NCBI RefSeq assembly: GCF_009901565.1 | Contig: NZ_WXEW01000007.1 | Coordinates: 496,001-560,000, forward strand | Length of the DNA stretch: 64,000 nucleotides | Direction: 5' to 3' | DNA from: Herbidospora solisilvae | Lineage (GTDB): Bacteria > Actinomycetota > Actinomycetes > Streptosporangiales > Streptosporangiaceae | In this document: positions 19,101-28,126 of the stretch, piece after piece | How positions within the stretch are numbered: the first letter of the stretch is position 1 | Layout of the letters: every line of letters begins with the position of its first letter | The notes under the pieces: generated by a model | Database searches by the model: none | What the model saw: the letters and a program-made list of their open reading frames with translations, nothing else | Told to the model about the DNA's origin: nothing | Position numbers and translations under genes: made by a program

Positions 19101-19200
19101 GCCCTGCCGTTGCGGGGCGTGGCGGAAACGGGCGTCGGCGCCGGGTGCGGCCCTTGCCGGAGACGGCGGGCGGGGTGAGGGCAGGCGGAGCCGTAACGGA
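19101..19200 (-). repeat. Dispersed intergenic repeat, copy 2 (inverted)
   Basis: The reverse complement of this stretch aligns with 8268-8365: identical TCCGTTACGGCTCCGCC at one end, CCGGCGCC in the middle and CCGCAACGGC at the other end. It lies in the gap between convergent purU and the prolyl oligopeptidase gene. Confidence 0.65.
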
Positions 19201-19218
19201 AAAGGATCTTGAGTCCGT

Positions 19219-19246
19219 GAGGGGAAGGGCCCGGATCCTTCCCCTC
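19219..19246. terminator. Hairpin terminator between purU and prolyl oligopeptidase
   Basis: GAGGGGAAGG and CCTTCCCCTC form a perfect 10-bp stem with an 8-nt loop between convergent genes. Confidence 0.7.
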
Positions 19247-19261
19247 TGCGGGACCCGGCGA

Positions 19262-21328
19262 TCAGGCCCTGAGCCCCAGGTGGGTCGCGAAGAAGGCGAG
19301 CTGGTCGGCGGCGAGTTCCACGCTCTTGCTGACCGCACGCGCCCCGTGCCCCGCCTCGGCCTCGTTCCGGAGCAGGATCGGCCGGTCGCCGCTCGTGGCG
19401 TGCTGGAGGGCCGCGGCGGTCTTCCAGGCGTGCAGCGGGTGGACGCGGGTGTCGCTGGCGAAGACCGTGAACAGGGTCGCCGGGTAGTCGACGCCCTCCT
19501 TCACGTGGTGGTAGGGCGAGTAGGCCCAGAGCCAGCCGAACTCCTCGGGGTCGTCGGCCGAACCGTATTCGACGTTCCAGGTCGCGCCCAGGCCGAACTT
19601 CTCATAGCGGATCATGTCGAGCAGGGGGGCCGAGCACACCACGGCGGCGAACAGGTCGGGACGGCGGGTCAGCGCCGCGCCCACCAGCAGGCCGCCGTTG
19701 GAGCCGCCGGAGATGCCGAGCATCTGGGGCGTGGTGACACCCTGGGCGATCAAAAACTCGGCGGCGGCCTCGAAGTCGCGGAAGGTGTTCTGCTTGTTGG
19801 CCAGCATGCCGTCGCGATGCCACTCCTCGCCCTGCTCGCCACCGCCCCTGAGCTGGGCGATCGCGTAGACGCCGCCCGCCTCGACCCAGCTCAGCACCGA
19901 CGCCGAGTAGCCGGGCGTCATCGAGATGCCGAACCCGCCGTAGCCGTTGAGGATGGTCGGGCGCGGCCCGTCGCGGTCGACGGGGGAGATCACCAGCAGG
20001 TGCACCTCGGTGCCGTCGGCCGACGGGTAGACCAGGTGCTCGGTCTGCACCGGCGGCACGTCGACCGTGCCCGGGGAGGCCGCCCACAGGGTGGTCTCGC
20101 CGGTGCGGGCGTCGAACCGCTGGATCGTGGGCGGGGTGGTGTTGTCGGTGTAGCCGAACCAGGCCTCGTGGCCGCCCTCAGGACGTTCGGAGATGCCGCC
20201 GATCGTGCCGATGCCGGGCGTGGGCACCGAGCCGATGCGCTCGCCGGTCTCCAGGCGGTGGATGGTGATCTCGGAGATCGCGTGGCGGGTCCAGCCCGCC
20301 AGCATGACCGGCTCGTCGAGGTCGTCGAGGATGGCGTAGTCGCTCAGCACCGCCTCGGGGTCTTCGGGCAGCAGGTCGCGCCACGACTCGTAGCCGGGCT
20401 GGTCGGGCGTGGTCACGCACACCCGGGCCCGGGGCGCGTCGCGGTCGGTGAAGACGTAGAGCCGCCCGTCGCGCCCGAAGTGGAGCCCGGTCTGGGCGTC
20501 GACCCCTTCCTGGACGGTCACCAGCTCCGGCGCCGCGATGTCGCCCGCGCGCAGGTCGGCCAGCCACAGGTCGTTGCGCGGCGCGGTGCCCCGGGAGGCG
20601 GAGATGGTCAGCCACGACCCGTCGCGCGAGACGGAGACCCCGTAGTAGTTGGTCTTCTCGAGCCCCTCGCCGAAGATCAGGACGTCGTCGTCGGGCGAGG
20701 CGCCCACGGTGTGCAGGTAGACCCGCCGGTGGTACTGCTCCTCGTCTTGGGGCACCAGCTCGGGGGCGAGCCGGCGGACGTAGTAGAACCGCTCCCCGCC
20801 GGGCAACCAGGCCACGGGGGAGTAGCGGCAGCGGTCGATCGGGCCCTCGACGATCTCGCCGGAGTCGACGTCCATGACGTAGAGCTTCGACTCCTCGTCG
20901 CCACCCACCGAGATCTGGTAGGCGAGCAGGCGGCCCTCCTTGTCGGGCTGCCAGGTGTCGAGGGTGGTGAGGCCGCTCGGGTCGAGCGCCATCGGGTCGA
21001 GCAGGGCGCGCTCGGCGCCGTCGGCGCCGACGACGTAGAGGACCGCGTGTTCCTGCTCGGGGGTGCGCCGCATGAAGAAGCGCCGCGCGCCCCGCCAGGC
21101 CGGGACCCCGATCGAACCCGACTTCAGCAGCTCGGCCACCCGGCCGCGGAACCGGTCACGGCCGGTCAGCTCGGCCTCGCCGAACAGCTTGGCCTGCGCC
21201 GCGAGCCAGTCGGCGACCTCGGCGGAAGCCGGCTCCTCCAGCCACCGATAGGGGTCGGGCACGGTGGTGCCGTGGAGCACGTCGGCCACGTCGGCACGCC
21301 TTGCGGCGGGGTAGGAAGGTCGCGTCAT
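19262..21328 (-). CDS. Prolyl oligopeptidase (S9A serine peptidase)
   Basis: A protein of 688 residues, the usual length for prolyl endopeptidase. It has an N-terminal beta-propeller beginning after DPYRWLEEP, and a C-terminal alpha/beta hydrolase with GISGGSNGG (nucleophile Ser), an Asp in SDTRVHP and a His in GHGARAV. It cleaves after Pro in short peptides in the cytoplasm. ATG 21328 is chosen because MTRPSYPAARRADVADVLHG matches family starts; in-frame sequence further upstream lacks any family similarity. No signal peptide is present. Confidence 0.95.
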   Translation of the reverse strand: MTRPSYPAARRADVADVLHGTTVPDPYRWLEEPASAEVADWLAAQAKLFGEAELTGRDRFRGRVAELLKSGSIGVPAWRGARRFFMRRTPEQEHAVLYVVGADGAERALLDPMALDPSGLTTLDTWQPDKEGRLLAYQISVGGDEESKLYVMDVDSGEIVEGPIDRCRYSPVAWLPGGERFYYVRRLAPELVPQDEEQYHRRVYLHTVGASPDDDVLIFGEGLEKTNYYGVSVSRDGSWLTISASRGTAPRNDLWLADLRAGDIAAPELVTVQEGVDAQTGLHFGRDGRLYVFTDRDAPRARVCVTTPDQPGYESWRDLLPEDPEAVLSDYAILDDLDEPVMLAGWTRHAISEITIHRLETGERIGSVPTPGIGTIGGISERPEGGHEAWFGYTDNTTPPTIQRFDARTGETTLWAASPGTVDVPPVQTEHLVYPSADGTEVHLLVISPVDRDGPRPTILNGYGGFGISMTPGYSASVLSWVEAGGVYAIAQLRGGGEQGEEWHRDGMLANKQNTFRDFEAAAEFLIAQGVTTPQMLGISGGSNGGLLVGAALTRRPDLFAAVVCSAPLLDMIRYEKFGLGATWNVEYGSADDPEEFGWLWAYSPYHHVKEGVDYPATLFTVFASDTRVHPLHAWKTAAALQHATSGDRPILLRNEAEAGHGARAVSKSVELAADQLAFFATHLGLRA

Positions 21329-21615
21329 GCCTGGCACTCTAAGGCAGCTCACCGACAGCCCGACACCGTGGGCCGACACGCTTGGCAGGGGGAGTAAAAA
21401 GATGATCGCCGGGGCATAAAGAGCATCAGGCGTACCAGTTGCCCAGGTTATGGGGTGGCGGACTTGTCTTCGCAAAGGACACACTTTGGTTGAGGACGGT
21501 GCCGTGGTGACCATCCGCTGGGCCGTCCGGCGGAGGTCCGTGTGAAAGAACGACCCGAGTCCCAACAGACGGGGCCACAACTTCGGCGCACAGCCATGGC
21601 CGGGGAGGTCGGCTG

Positions 21616-22125
21616 ATGCGCCAGGTTCTACTCCTCAACGCAACCTACGAGCCACTGACCACTCTCTCGATGCACCGGGCGATCGTGCTCGTGCTCCGCG
21701 AGAAGGCCGACATCATCCATCGCGACGGCCGCGGCGGTGTGCTCCGCTCCGCGACCCGGACCCTCGACATCCCGTCGGTGATCCGGCTTCGCCGCTATGT
21801 CCGCATTCCCTACCGGTCGAGGATCCCGCTCACGCGGGCGGCGCTGATGCGCCGCGACGACTTCCGCTGCGCCTACTGCGGCCAGCGGGCCGAGACGATC
21901 GACCACGTCATCCCCCGCTCCAAGGGCGGCCCGCACACGTGGGAGAACTGCGTGGCGTCCTGCATGCCCTGCAACCATCGCAAGGCCGACAAACTCCTGG
22001 AGGAGATCGGCTGGCAGCTCCGGGTGCTCCCGGTGGTCCCGCGCGGACCCCACTGGAGGCTGATCGGCGCCCAGCTCGACGGGGACCCGCAATGGGCCCC
22101 CTACCTCGAGGAGTCGGCGGCCTAG
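21616..22125 (+). CDS. HNH endonuclease family protein
   Basis: A 169-residue protein with a C-terminal HNH domain: zinc Cys pairs CAYC and CMPC bracket the core TIDHVIPRSKGGPHTWENC and NHRKAD. The N-terminal half (VLLLNATYEPLTTLSMHRAIVLVL) is the conserved extension found in a widespread actinobacterial HNH family with no settled role. GGGGAGG precedes the ATG. It is followed 10 bp later by a GNAT gene. Confidence 0.92.
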   Translation: MRQVLLLNATYEPLTTLSMHRAIVLVLREKADIIHRDGRGGVLRSATRTLDIPSVIRLRRYVRIPYRSRIPLTRAALMRRDDFRCAYCGQRAETIDHVIPRSKGGPHTWENCVASCMPCNHRKADKLLEEIGWQLRVLPVVPRGPHWRLIGAQLDGDPQWAPYLEESAA

Positions 22126-22135
22126 GATCCGGTGC

Positions 22136-22951
22136 ATGACCTGGGTTCTGAGCGACGATGTCACCGGTTTCCCCGGTGACGCCGAAGACTGGCTGCTCCG
22201 CGACCCCGTGCGCAACACGGTCCCGCTGACCGTGCTGCGGGGGTTGCGGAGCGGCGTCTTCTACGACGACAACCTCTGCGGCTGGTTCGTCGAAGACGAT
22301 CAGGTCGCCGGGGCGATGCTGCACACCCCGCCCTACCCGCTCCTCCTGGGCGCGGTGCCGGTGCGCACCCTAGGGGTGCTGGCCCGCGAGTTGATCGCGA
22401 TCGATCATGCGATCCCCGGCATCTCCGCCCCGCTGGAGGTGGCCGAGGCCTTCGCCCAAGTCTGGTGGCGCCCCGAGACCTCCCGCCGCAGCGAGCGCCT
22501 CTACCGTCTGACCACCCTGGCCCCACACACAACCCCCGGCTCCTCCCGTACGGCCACCGCCGCCGACCGCGACCATCTCGTCTCCTGGTTCCGCGCCTTC
22601 CAGAACGAGGCCCACGTCGACCGCGACGCCGACCCGACCCCGTTGGTCTCGGCCCGGACCAACCGGGAGGAACTCGTCTACTGGGACGACGGGGGATCCC
22701 CCGTCTCCCTGGCCGCCTTCTCCCAGCCGATCGCCGGCATGTCGCGCATCGGCCCGGTCTACACGCCGCCGGAGCTGCGGGGGAGGGGCTACGGCACGGC
22801 GGTCACCCACGCGGCCACTGCCGCCGCCCAGTCGGCCGGGGCGACCGAGGTGCTGCTCTTCACGGACCTGTCGAACCCGACCTCGAACTCGATCTACCAG
22901 AAACTCGGCTACGTCCCGGTAGGCGACTACGCCTCGGTGTTCTTCACCTGA
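22136..22951 (+). CDS. GNAT-family N-acetyltransferase (two-part)
   Basis: A 271-residue protein. The C-terminal part has the acetyl-CoA motif IGPVYTPPELRGRGYGTAV and LYTD/IYQKLGY-type motif B (NSIYQKLGYVPVGDY). The N-terminal roughly 130 residues resemble a degenerate GNAT half found in many actinobacterial members. The substrate is unknown. It follows the HNH gene by 10 bp, probably on the same transcript. Confidence 0.88.
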   Translation: MTWVLSDDVTGFPGDAEDWLLRDPVRNTVPLTVLRGLRSGVFYDDNLCGWFVEDDQVAGAMLHTPPYPLLLGAVPVRTLGVLARELIAIDHAIPGISAPLEVAEAFAQVWWRPETSRRSERLYRLTTLAPHTTPGSSRTATAADRDHLVSWFRAFQNEAHVDRDADPTPLVSARTNREELVYWDDGGSPVSLAAFSQPIAGMSRIGPVYTPPELRGRGYGTAVTHAATAAAQSAGATEVLLFTDLSNPTSNSIYQKLGYVPVGDYASVFFT

Positions 22952-23310
22952 GCCGCACATCCGGGCGACGTACCGGGGGCCGTACACCCGGGCCACACAT
23001 TGGGCCGTGTGCTTGGGCCGCTGGCCTGGGCGCGTCACTTGGGCGACTCGCTTGGGTCGCTCGCTTGGGACACGAATCGGGCCCGCGAACCGGCCCCGGG
23101 AACTGGTAGCGCGAACGGGGGCCGCGCAGCCGCCCGCTACTGGGCCCGTTCACCTGGGTCGCGACTTGGGCCGTGCGCTTGGGCAGCTCCCCTGGGTCGC
23201 CCATCGAGCCGTGCGCTGGGGCCGCTTGGCTGGGCAGCTCGTTTGGGCAGCTTGTTTGGGCCGCGTACCGAACGGCTTGCCGGGGTGGCTCGCTTGGCTG
23301 TTCGCTGACG
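22952..23310. repeat. Degenerate 13-bp minisatellite
   Basis: This non-coding stretch is built from about twenty imperfect copies of a roughly 13-bp unit near TGGGCCGCTCGCT (for example TGGGCCGTGTGCT, TGGGCGACTCGCT, TGGGCAGCTCGTT, TGGGCAGCTTGTT), with a less regular patch near 23090-23130. Copies of 12 and 14 bp occur. The period is not a multiple of three and no frame is favoured. No gene is seen between 22952 and 23398. Confidence 0.8.
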
Positions 23311-23398
23311 ATCTGACTGACCATGGGCGCGATCGTCGAGATGACGCTGGAGGGCCTTCGGGCGTGAGTCGGCGGCGCGGGGACCGTACCCTGGTCGC

Positions 23399-23614
23399 AT
23401 GCCGCGTTATGACTACCGCTGCCGCGCCTGCGGTTCGACCTTCGAGCTCAACCGCCCCATGGCCGAAGCCAACGCCCCCGCCTCCTGCCCCGGCGGCCAC
23501 GACGACACGGTGAAACTCCTCTCCACGGTCGCGGTGACCGGCACCGCCTCAGGCTCCGCCCCTCGCCCGTCAGGTGGCGGTGGCGGCTGCTGCGGCGGGG
23601 GTTGCTGCGGCTGA
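23399..23614 (+). CDS. FmdB-type small zinc ribbon protein
   Basis: A 71-residue protein opening MPRYDYRCRACGSTFE, with CRAC as the first zinc pair and a lone SCPGGH for the second. The C-terminal tail is Gly/Cys-rich (CCGGGCCG). It matches the FmdB/putative regulatory zinc ribbon family, whose function is unsettled. ATG 23399 follows the minisatellite. Confidence 0.88.
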   Translation: MPRYDYRCRACGSTFELNRPMAEANAPASCPGGHDDTVKLLSTVAVTGTASGSAPRPSGGGGGCCGGGCCG

Positions 23615-23640
23615 CCCGGGGCCCCGCCGCGAGGGGGGTC

Positions 23641-23855
23641 CACTCTCAGCGGCGGATCGCCGAAATCACGCGGGGGGACGGCTCGTGTCCTGAGGGTTCG
23701 CCGCGAGGACGTGCACCCCGCTGTGATCGCGGGCCAGTTCGTGACTTGGGCTGCGACCCCTGACCGGCGGATCGCCGTGATCACGAGGTGGGCCAGTTCG
23801 TGATCCGGGCCGCGAGAACCGTCCGTCACCGGCGGATGGCCGAGATCACGAGCCC
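23641..23855. repeat. Tandem degenerate duplication of the serine-hydrolase 3' end
   Basis: GGCGGATCGCCGAAATCACG (23651-23670), GGCGGATCGCCGTGATCACG (23766-23785) and GGCGGATGGCCGAGATCACG (23831-23850) repeat; the third is the real C-terminal coding end of the adjacent minus-strand gene (VISAIRR stop). GGCCAGTTCGTGA also recurs at 23731 and 23791, giving a unit of about 60-65 bp. Confidence 0.7.
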
Positions 23856-24572
23856 GGCCAGTTCCTCCGTCGTCCTGACGCCCGTCTCCTTGTCGGGGTT
23901 GCGTTCGGTCAACACCGCGATGAGCAGGTCAGACGCCTCCGACGACAACCGGCCCACGCTGTTGACCACCCACCTGCCGCCGTGGTCGTCGACCGGCATC
24001 CAGCCGTTCTTGATCGCCACCTGCTCCCCGCCCCGGGCCGCCGCGCTGACCCCCCAGGCCTGGGAGGGTTCGACCGAGGTCATCAGTGTGTGGGCGTAGG
24101 CCCGGTGGCCGGCCGTCACCGGCCCGGTGGGTGAGGTCAGCAGGTCGAGGACTTTGAGCTGGTCAGCGGGGCAGCTCCGGGTGGTGCCCCACGCGGGTGC
24201 GGGCCAGGTCTGGTCGACGCCCAGGTCGCGCAGCAGGCGGGTGAGGCCCGTGCTGCCGCCCAGCTCCACCGCCAGCTCCTGGGCCGCCGCGTTGTCGCTG
24301 CGGCGCATCATCGCCTCGGCGCGCACCCGCTCGGCCGGGGTCAGCTCGCGCCGCCCCGACTGGGCGTTCAGGAGGGTGCCCAGCAGGATGCCCAGCTTGG
24401 CGACGCTGGCCAGCGGGAACGTGCCCGGGTCGGGCTCCACCGTGAACCGGGTTCCGGCCAGGCGGTCGTGGACGGCCACCGCCCCGCGCCCCGGGCGGGT
24501 GCGCAGGTAGGCGGCCACCTCACGCGTCAGCGTCAGCCGGTCGGCGGGGCAGAAGGCCCTCTCAGGCGTCAT
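23826..24572 (-). CDS. Serine hydrolase, class A beta-lactamase-like fold
   Basis: A 248-residue protein with penicillin-binding/beta-lactamase motifs in order: SVAK (Ser56, Lys59), SDN (92-94) and KNG (188-190) in place of KTG. I do not see the class A ExxLN deacylation motif, so true beta-lactamase activity is doubtful. It also lacks a signal peptide with the start used. ATG 24572 is chosen for the GAGGTG 5-9 nt upstream; a start at 24617 is possible. The 3' end is duplicated downstream (see repeat). Confidence 0.85.
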   Translation of the reverse strand: MTPERAFCPADRLTLTREVAAYLRTRPGRGAVAVHDRLAGTRFTVEPDPGTFPLASVAKLGILLGTLLNAQSGRRELTPAERVRAEAMMRRSDNAAAQELAVELGGSTGLTRLLRDLGVDQTWPAPAWGTTRSCPADQLKVLDLLTSPTGPVTAGHRAYAHTLMTSVEPSQAWGVSAAARGGEQVAIKNGWMPVDDHGGRWVVNSVGRLSSEASDLLIAVLTERNPDKETGVRTTEELAGLVISAIRR

Positions 24573-24667
24573 GGGCACCTCGCGGGCGCATGCCGCCGGT
24601 AGGGACCTCAGGTTCATGATCACAGAGTCGGCCGAGGGCCCTGACCGGCGGTTTCACGACACGCGGG

Positions 24668-25165
24668 TTATGCCGCAGTCTTACTCCGGCGCTGGAACGG
24701 CAGGAAACGTTCGGGTAAGTGGGGACGCGCCGGGATGTCGGTGGACTCGACCGAGATGATCCGGTCAAAGCGGAACGCGCGGATGCCGCGGCGCATGCGG
24801 CACCAGCCCGCCAGATACCAGTGTTCGCGGTGGACCAGGCAGGTCACCGGCTCCACGTCGCGGACGCTGAGGTTGCCGGCGGCGTCGAGGTAGTGGATGC
24901 GGACGACGAGCCGGGAGGTGATGGCCTGGGCGACCGCGCGGGCGCGGCGGGCGACGTCGGGGGACAGGGGAGTCGTCAGGGTGGACAGGGTCGTCGCGAT
25001 CACATCGTCATCGAGTTCGCGGAGCTCGATGTGGTCGAGCGCGTGGCGCAGACCCCGGCGCGCGGTCACGGACTGCGGACCGGCGCCGAGGTGGGCGAGC
25101 GAGAGCGCGAGCGCGGCGAGCTCGGCGGTCGTCAGGGACCCGTTGTGCCGAATGACAGTGGCCAT
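24668..25165 (-). CDS. WYL-domain protein lacking the N-terminal HTH
   Basis: A 165-residue protein with the WYL-type sensor region (VRIHYLDAAGNLSVRDVEP, HREHWYLAGWCRMRRGIRAFRFDRI). Typical WYL regulators are about 320 residues with an N-terminal winged helix; here only the part from the linker (TTAELAALALSLAHL) onward is present. It starts 38 bp downstream of ilvD on the same strand, with CAAGGT right before the ATG. It may be a ligand-binding partner or a gene remnant; the intact reading frame favours function. Confidence 0.75.
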   Translation of the reverse strand: MATVIRHNGSLTTAELAALALSLAHLGAGPQSVTARRGLRHALDHIELRELDDDVIATTLSTLTTPLSPDVARRARAVAQAITSRLVVRIHYLDAAGNLSVRDVEPVTCLVHREHWYLAGWCRMRRGIRAFRFDRIISVESTDIPARPHLPERFLPFQRRSKTAA

Positions 25166-25203
25166 ACCTTGATTTTAGATAAGCCCACTGACATTTTCTC
25201 GAA

Positions 25204-27039
25204 CTAGTTCGCGAGCTGAGACAGGTCTCGTGAGGCTCCGGTGCTCGCCGAGGTGGTCAGCGCGGCGTAGGCCTGGAGGGCGGCGGTGACCGGGCGCTCG
25301 CGGTCGCGCGGGCGGTAGCGGCCGAGCTCGGCCAGCAGCTTCTCGCGGCGGGCGGCCAGGTCGGCGTCGGACACCTTGAGCTCGATCGAGCGGCCGGGGA
25401 TGTCGATCTCGATCGTGTCGCCGTCTTCGACCAGGGCGATCGCGCCGCCCTCGGCCGCCTCGGGGGAGGCGTGGCCGATCGACAGGCCCGAGGTGCCGCC
25501 GGAGAAGCGGCCGTCGGTGACCAGCGCGCAGGCCTTGCCCAGACCGCGTCCCTTGAGGAAGGACGTGGGGTAGAGCATCTCCTGCATGCCGGGGCCGCCC
25601 TTGGGGCCCTCGTAGCGGATGACGACGACGTCGCCCTCCTTGACCTTGCCGCCGAGGATGCCGTCGACGGCGTCCTCCTGCGATTCGAACACCACGGCCG
25701 GGCCGGAGAACTTCCAGATCGACTCGTCGACGCCCGCCGTCTTCACGACGCAGCCGTCGACGGCGATGTTGCCGTAGAGGACGGCCAGGCCGCCGTCTTT
25801 GGTGTAGGCGTGCTCGACGTCGCGGATGCAGCCCTCGGCGCGGTCGAGGTCGAGGGTTTCCCAGCGGTTGTCCTGGGAGTAGGGCTTGACCGTGCGCACG
25901 TTGCCCGGCGCGGCGTGCCAGAGATCGACCGGGTTCGAGAGCACGTCCCACTTGTCGAGCAGGTCGCCGAGCGTGCCGCCGTTGACGGTGACGGTGTCGC
26001 GGTGGAGCAGGCCGCCGCGGTCGAGCTCGGCCAGGATCGCGGGGATGCCGCCGGCCCGGTGGACGTCTTCGATGTGGTACTTGTTCGTCGCCGGGGCGAC
26101 CTTGCACAGGCACGGCACCCGCAGCGAGATCTCGTTGATCTCCTTCAGGCCGAAGTCGACCCCGGCCTCGCGGGCCGCCGCCAGGATGTGGAGGATCGTG
26201 TTGGTCGACCCGCCCATGGCGACGTCGAGGGCCATGGCGTTCTCGAAGGCGTCCTTGGTGGCGATGGCGCGGGGCAGGACCGAGAGGTCGTCGTCCTCGT
26301 AGTAGCGGCGGGCGATCTCGACGACCTGCTTGCCGGCGTCCTTGTAGAGCTGCTCGCGGGCCTTGTGGGTGGCCAGGATCGTGCCGTTGCCGGGCAGGCC
26401 CAGGCCGATCGCCTCGACGAGGCAGTTCATCGAGTTGGCGGTGAACATGCCGCTGCAGGAGCCGCAGGTCGGGCAGGCGTCCTCTTCCATCGCCAGCAGG
26501 TCTTCGTCGGAGACGCTGTCGTCGGCCGCCGCGATCATGGGGTCGATCAGGTCGAGCTTGCGGCCCTTGCCGGCGATCTGGGTCTTGCCGGCCTCCATCG
26601 GGCCGCCCGACACGAAGACGGTCGGGATGTTCAGCCGCATGGCCGCCAGCAGCATGCCCGGCGTGATCTTGTCGCAGTTGGAGACGCAGATCAGCGCGTC
26701 GGCGCAGTGGGCGTTGACCATGTATTCGACCGCGTCGGCGATCAGTTCGCGCGAGGGCAGCGAGTAGAGCATGCCGCCGTGGCCCATCGCGATGCCGTCG
26801 TCGACGGCGATGGTGTTGAACTCCCGGGGGATCGCGCCCGCCTCGCGGATCGCGCCCGCCACGACGTCGCCGACCTCGCGGAGGTGGACGTGGCCCGGCA
26901 CGAACTGGGTGAAGCTGTTGGCCACCGCGACGATGGGCTTGCCGAAGTCGCTTCCGGCTACCCCGGTCGCCCGGAGCAGGGCCCGGGCACCGGCCATGTT
27001 CCTGCCGTGGGTGACCGTACGAGACCTGAGGGCGGGCAT
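25204..27039 (-). CDS. ilvD: Dihydroxy-acid dehydratase
   Basis: A 611-residue E. coli-type IlvD. It shows the Fe-S cluster Cys residues in [12 protein letters not shown] and [17 protein letters not shown], the [17 protein letters not shown] block and the C-terminal [18 protein letters not shown]. It dehydrates dihydroxy-isovalerate and dihydroxy-methylvalerate to the 2-keto acids for valine and isoleucine. ATG 27039 gives the normal length; sequence in frame before it is not conserved. A 12-bp palindrome CGAACTAGTTCG (25200-25211) covers the stop codon. Confidence 0.96.
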   Translation of the reverse strand: MPALRSRTVTHGRNMAGARALLRATGVAGSDFGKPIVAVANSFTQFVPGHVHLREVGDVVAGAIREAGAIPREFNTIAVDDGIAMGHGGMLYSLPSRELIADAVEYMVNAHCADALICVSNCDKITPGMLLAAMRLNIPTVFVSGGPMEAGKTQIAGKGRKLDLIDPMIAAADDSVSDEDLLAMEEDACPTCGSCSGMFTANSMNCLVEAIGLGLPGNGTILATHKAREQLYKDAGKQVVEIARRYYEDDDLSVLPRAIATKDAFENAMALDVAMGGSTNTILHILAAAREAGVDFGLKEINEISLRVPCLCKVAPATNKYHIEDVHRAGGIPAILAELDRGGLLHRDTVTVNGGTLGDLLDKWDVLSNPVDLWHAAPGNVRTVKPYSQDNRWETLDLDRAEGCIRDVEHAYTKDGGLAVLYGNIAVDGCVVKTAGVDESIWKFSGPAVVFESQEDAVDGILGGKVKEGDVVVIRYEGPKGGPGMQEMLYPTSFLKGRGLGKACALVTDGRFSGGTSGLSIGHASPEAAEGGAIALVEDGDTIEIDIPGRSIELKVSDADLAARREKLLAELGRYRPRDRERPVTAALQAYAALTTSASTGASRDLSQLAN

Positions 27040-27127
27040 GGCCAGACTCCGATCAGAAGACGTTCGACGTCCATACATGGTAAGTCCGCCGCCCGAGCGC
27101 TGAGACACGGGTCCCAGAACGTGAAAC

Positions 27128-27153
27128 GGCCCGTGCCGCACCCGGCACGGGCC
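27128..27153 (-). terminator. Terminator between the NERD gene and ilvD
   Basis: A perfect 11-bp stem (GGCCCGTGCCG/CGGCACGGGCC) with a 4-nt loop; on the minus strand GTTTCA follows. It separates the upstream NERD gene from ilvD. Confidence 0.8.
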
Positions 27154-27184
27154 TGATCGGACGATGGATTAGAACGTTCCTCTG

Positions 27185-27952
27185 TCAGACCTCGCTGTAG
27201 CGCGAGGGCAGGACGTTCTCGGCGGCCTTGAAGATCGAATCGACCTCCGAGGGCGTCAGCGACTTCTCCCGCTTGGTGATCCACTTGCGGACCATGCTGC
27301 CGGAGAACACGTCGACCTCGCGGATGTTGAGGATCCGCCAGGGGATCGCCGGCCCGTAGATGGCCAGCGACGGCACGACGGTGATCTCCCGGCCGAGCGC
27401 CTTGCTGATCAGGTCGCCGGCCTGGGTGGCCTCCCAGCGCGCCTCGTCGAGGCGCGGCTTCTGGTTGAACGGTCCGTGGAAGAGCTTGCGGTGTGACTGC
27501 ACGCGCACGGGAAGACGCCGGTCCCACTTCTCGGAGTCGACCGCGTAGACCCCTGTCGGGCCCACCACCAGATGGTCGATCTGGGCGTCGCTGCCGGGGA
27601 TCGACCGGGCGTGGAGCGTGCGGTAACCACCGCGTTCAAGCTTCTTCAACTGGGCCTCGGTCCGCCGCTCCGCGACCGACGGCCGCCGCCAGGCCGGGAC
27701 GGACGAGGTCGTCCGAGCCCGGTAGACGGTCAGCCCGATGGCGGTCAGCACCAAGAACACGAGACCCGTCCGGACGCTGCCGAACAGCAGGCCCGTCACG
27801 ATCCCCACCGCGACGGAGACGGCTGCTCGGCGTACCAGATCCTGGTATCTGGGTTGCTGCAAGGTGCTCCGCAGGGACGCGCGCTCTACTGGCGCGTAGG
27901 TCGACGCGGGCGTGTCGGGTCGCGTCGGGGGGCGCTCCTCACGATCGCTCAC
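27185..27952 (-). CDS. NERD-domain membrane protein (nuclease-related)
   Basis: A 255-residue protein with two adjacent hydrophobic segments (about residues 35-75: AAVSVAVGIVTGLLFG and LVFLVLTAIGLTVY), then a NERD domain with Glu in AERRTEAQLKKL, Asp in SDAQIDHLVVGPTGVYAVDSEKW (PD-D/ExK-like D...ExK arrangement). The family is nuclease-like but activity is rarely shown. GTG 27952 is the best fit to the domain and avoids a long antisense extension into the amidase gene; no strong ribosome site is visible. It is divergent from the amidase. Confidence 0.8.
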   Translation of the reverse strand: MSDREERPPTRPDTPASTYAPVERASLRSTLQQPRYQDLVRRAAVSVAVGIVTGLLFGSVRTGLVFLVLTAIGLTVYRARTTSSVPAWRRPSVAERRTEAQLKKLERGGYRTLHARSIPGSDAQIDHLVVGPTGVYAVDSEKWDRRLPVRVQSHRKLFHGPFNQKPRLDEARWEATQAGDLISKALGREITVVPSLAIYGPAIPWRILNIREVDVFSGSMVRKWITKREKSLTPSEVDSIFKAAENVLPSRYSEV

Positions 27953-28126
27953 CCAGATAGGTGACGCATCGTGACCCTCTTCGGGCGCTAGACGGCTATC
28001 CACATAACAGACCGTAGTTGAGGCGCCAAGCTGTTGCCTAGTGGAGCCTGGTTCATACTTTTGTGGCCAACATTTGCTGATTCGCGCATGCTGGTATAGG
28101 GCATCATCTCTAGATATCTTCCGGCC

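Noticed and set aside
22952-23310. CRISPR-like array
   Set aside because: Units are about 13 bp and continuous without unique spacers, and no cas genes are nearby.
23000-23324. Open frames of about 100-170 codons through the minisatellite on both strands
   Set aside because: They exist in several frames at once because the repeat period is not a multiple of three; no family resemblance or constraint is visible.
23826-24572. True class A beta-lactamase resistance gene
   Set aside because: SVAK and SDN are present but KTG is KNG, the ExxLN motif is missing and there is no export signal.
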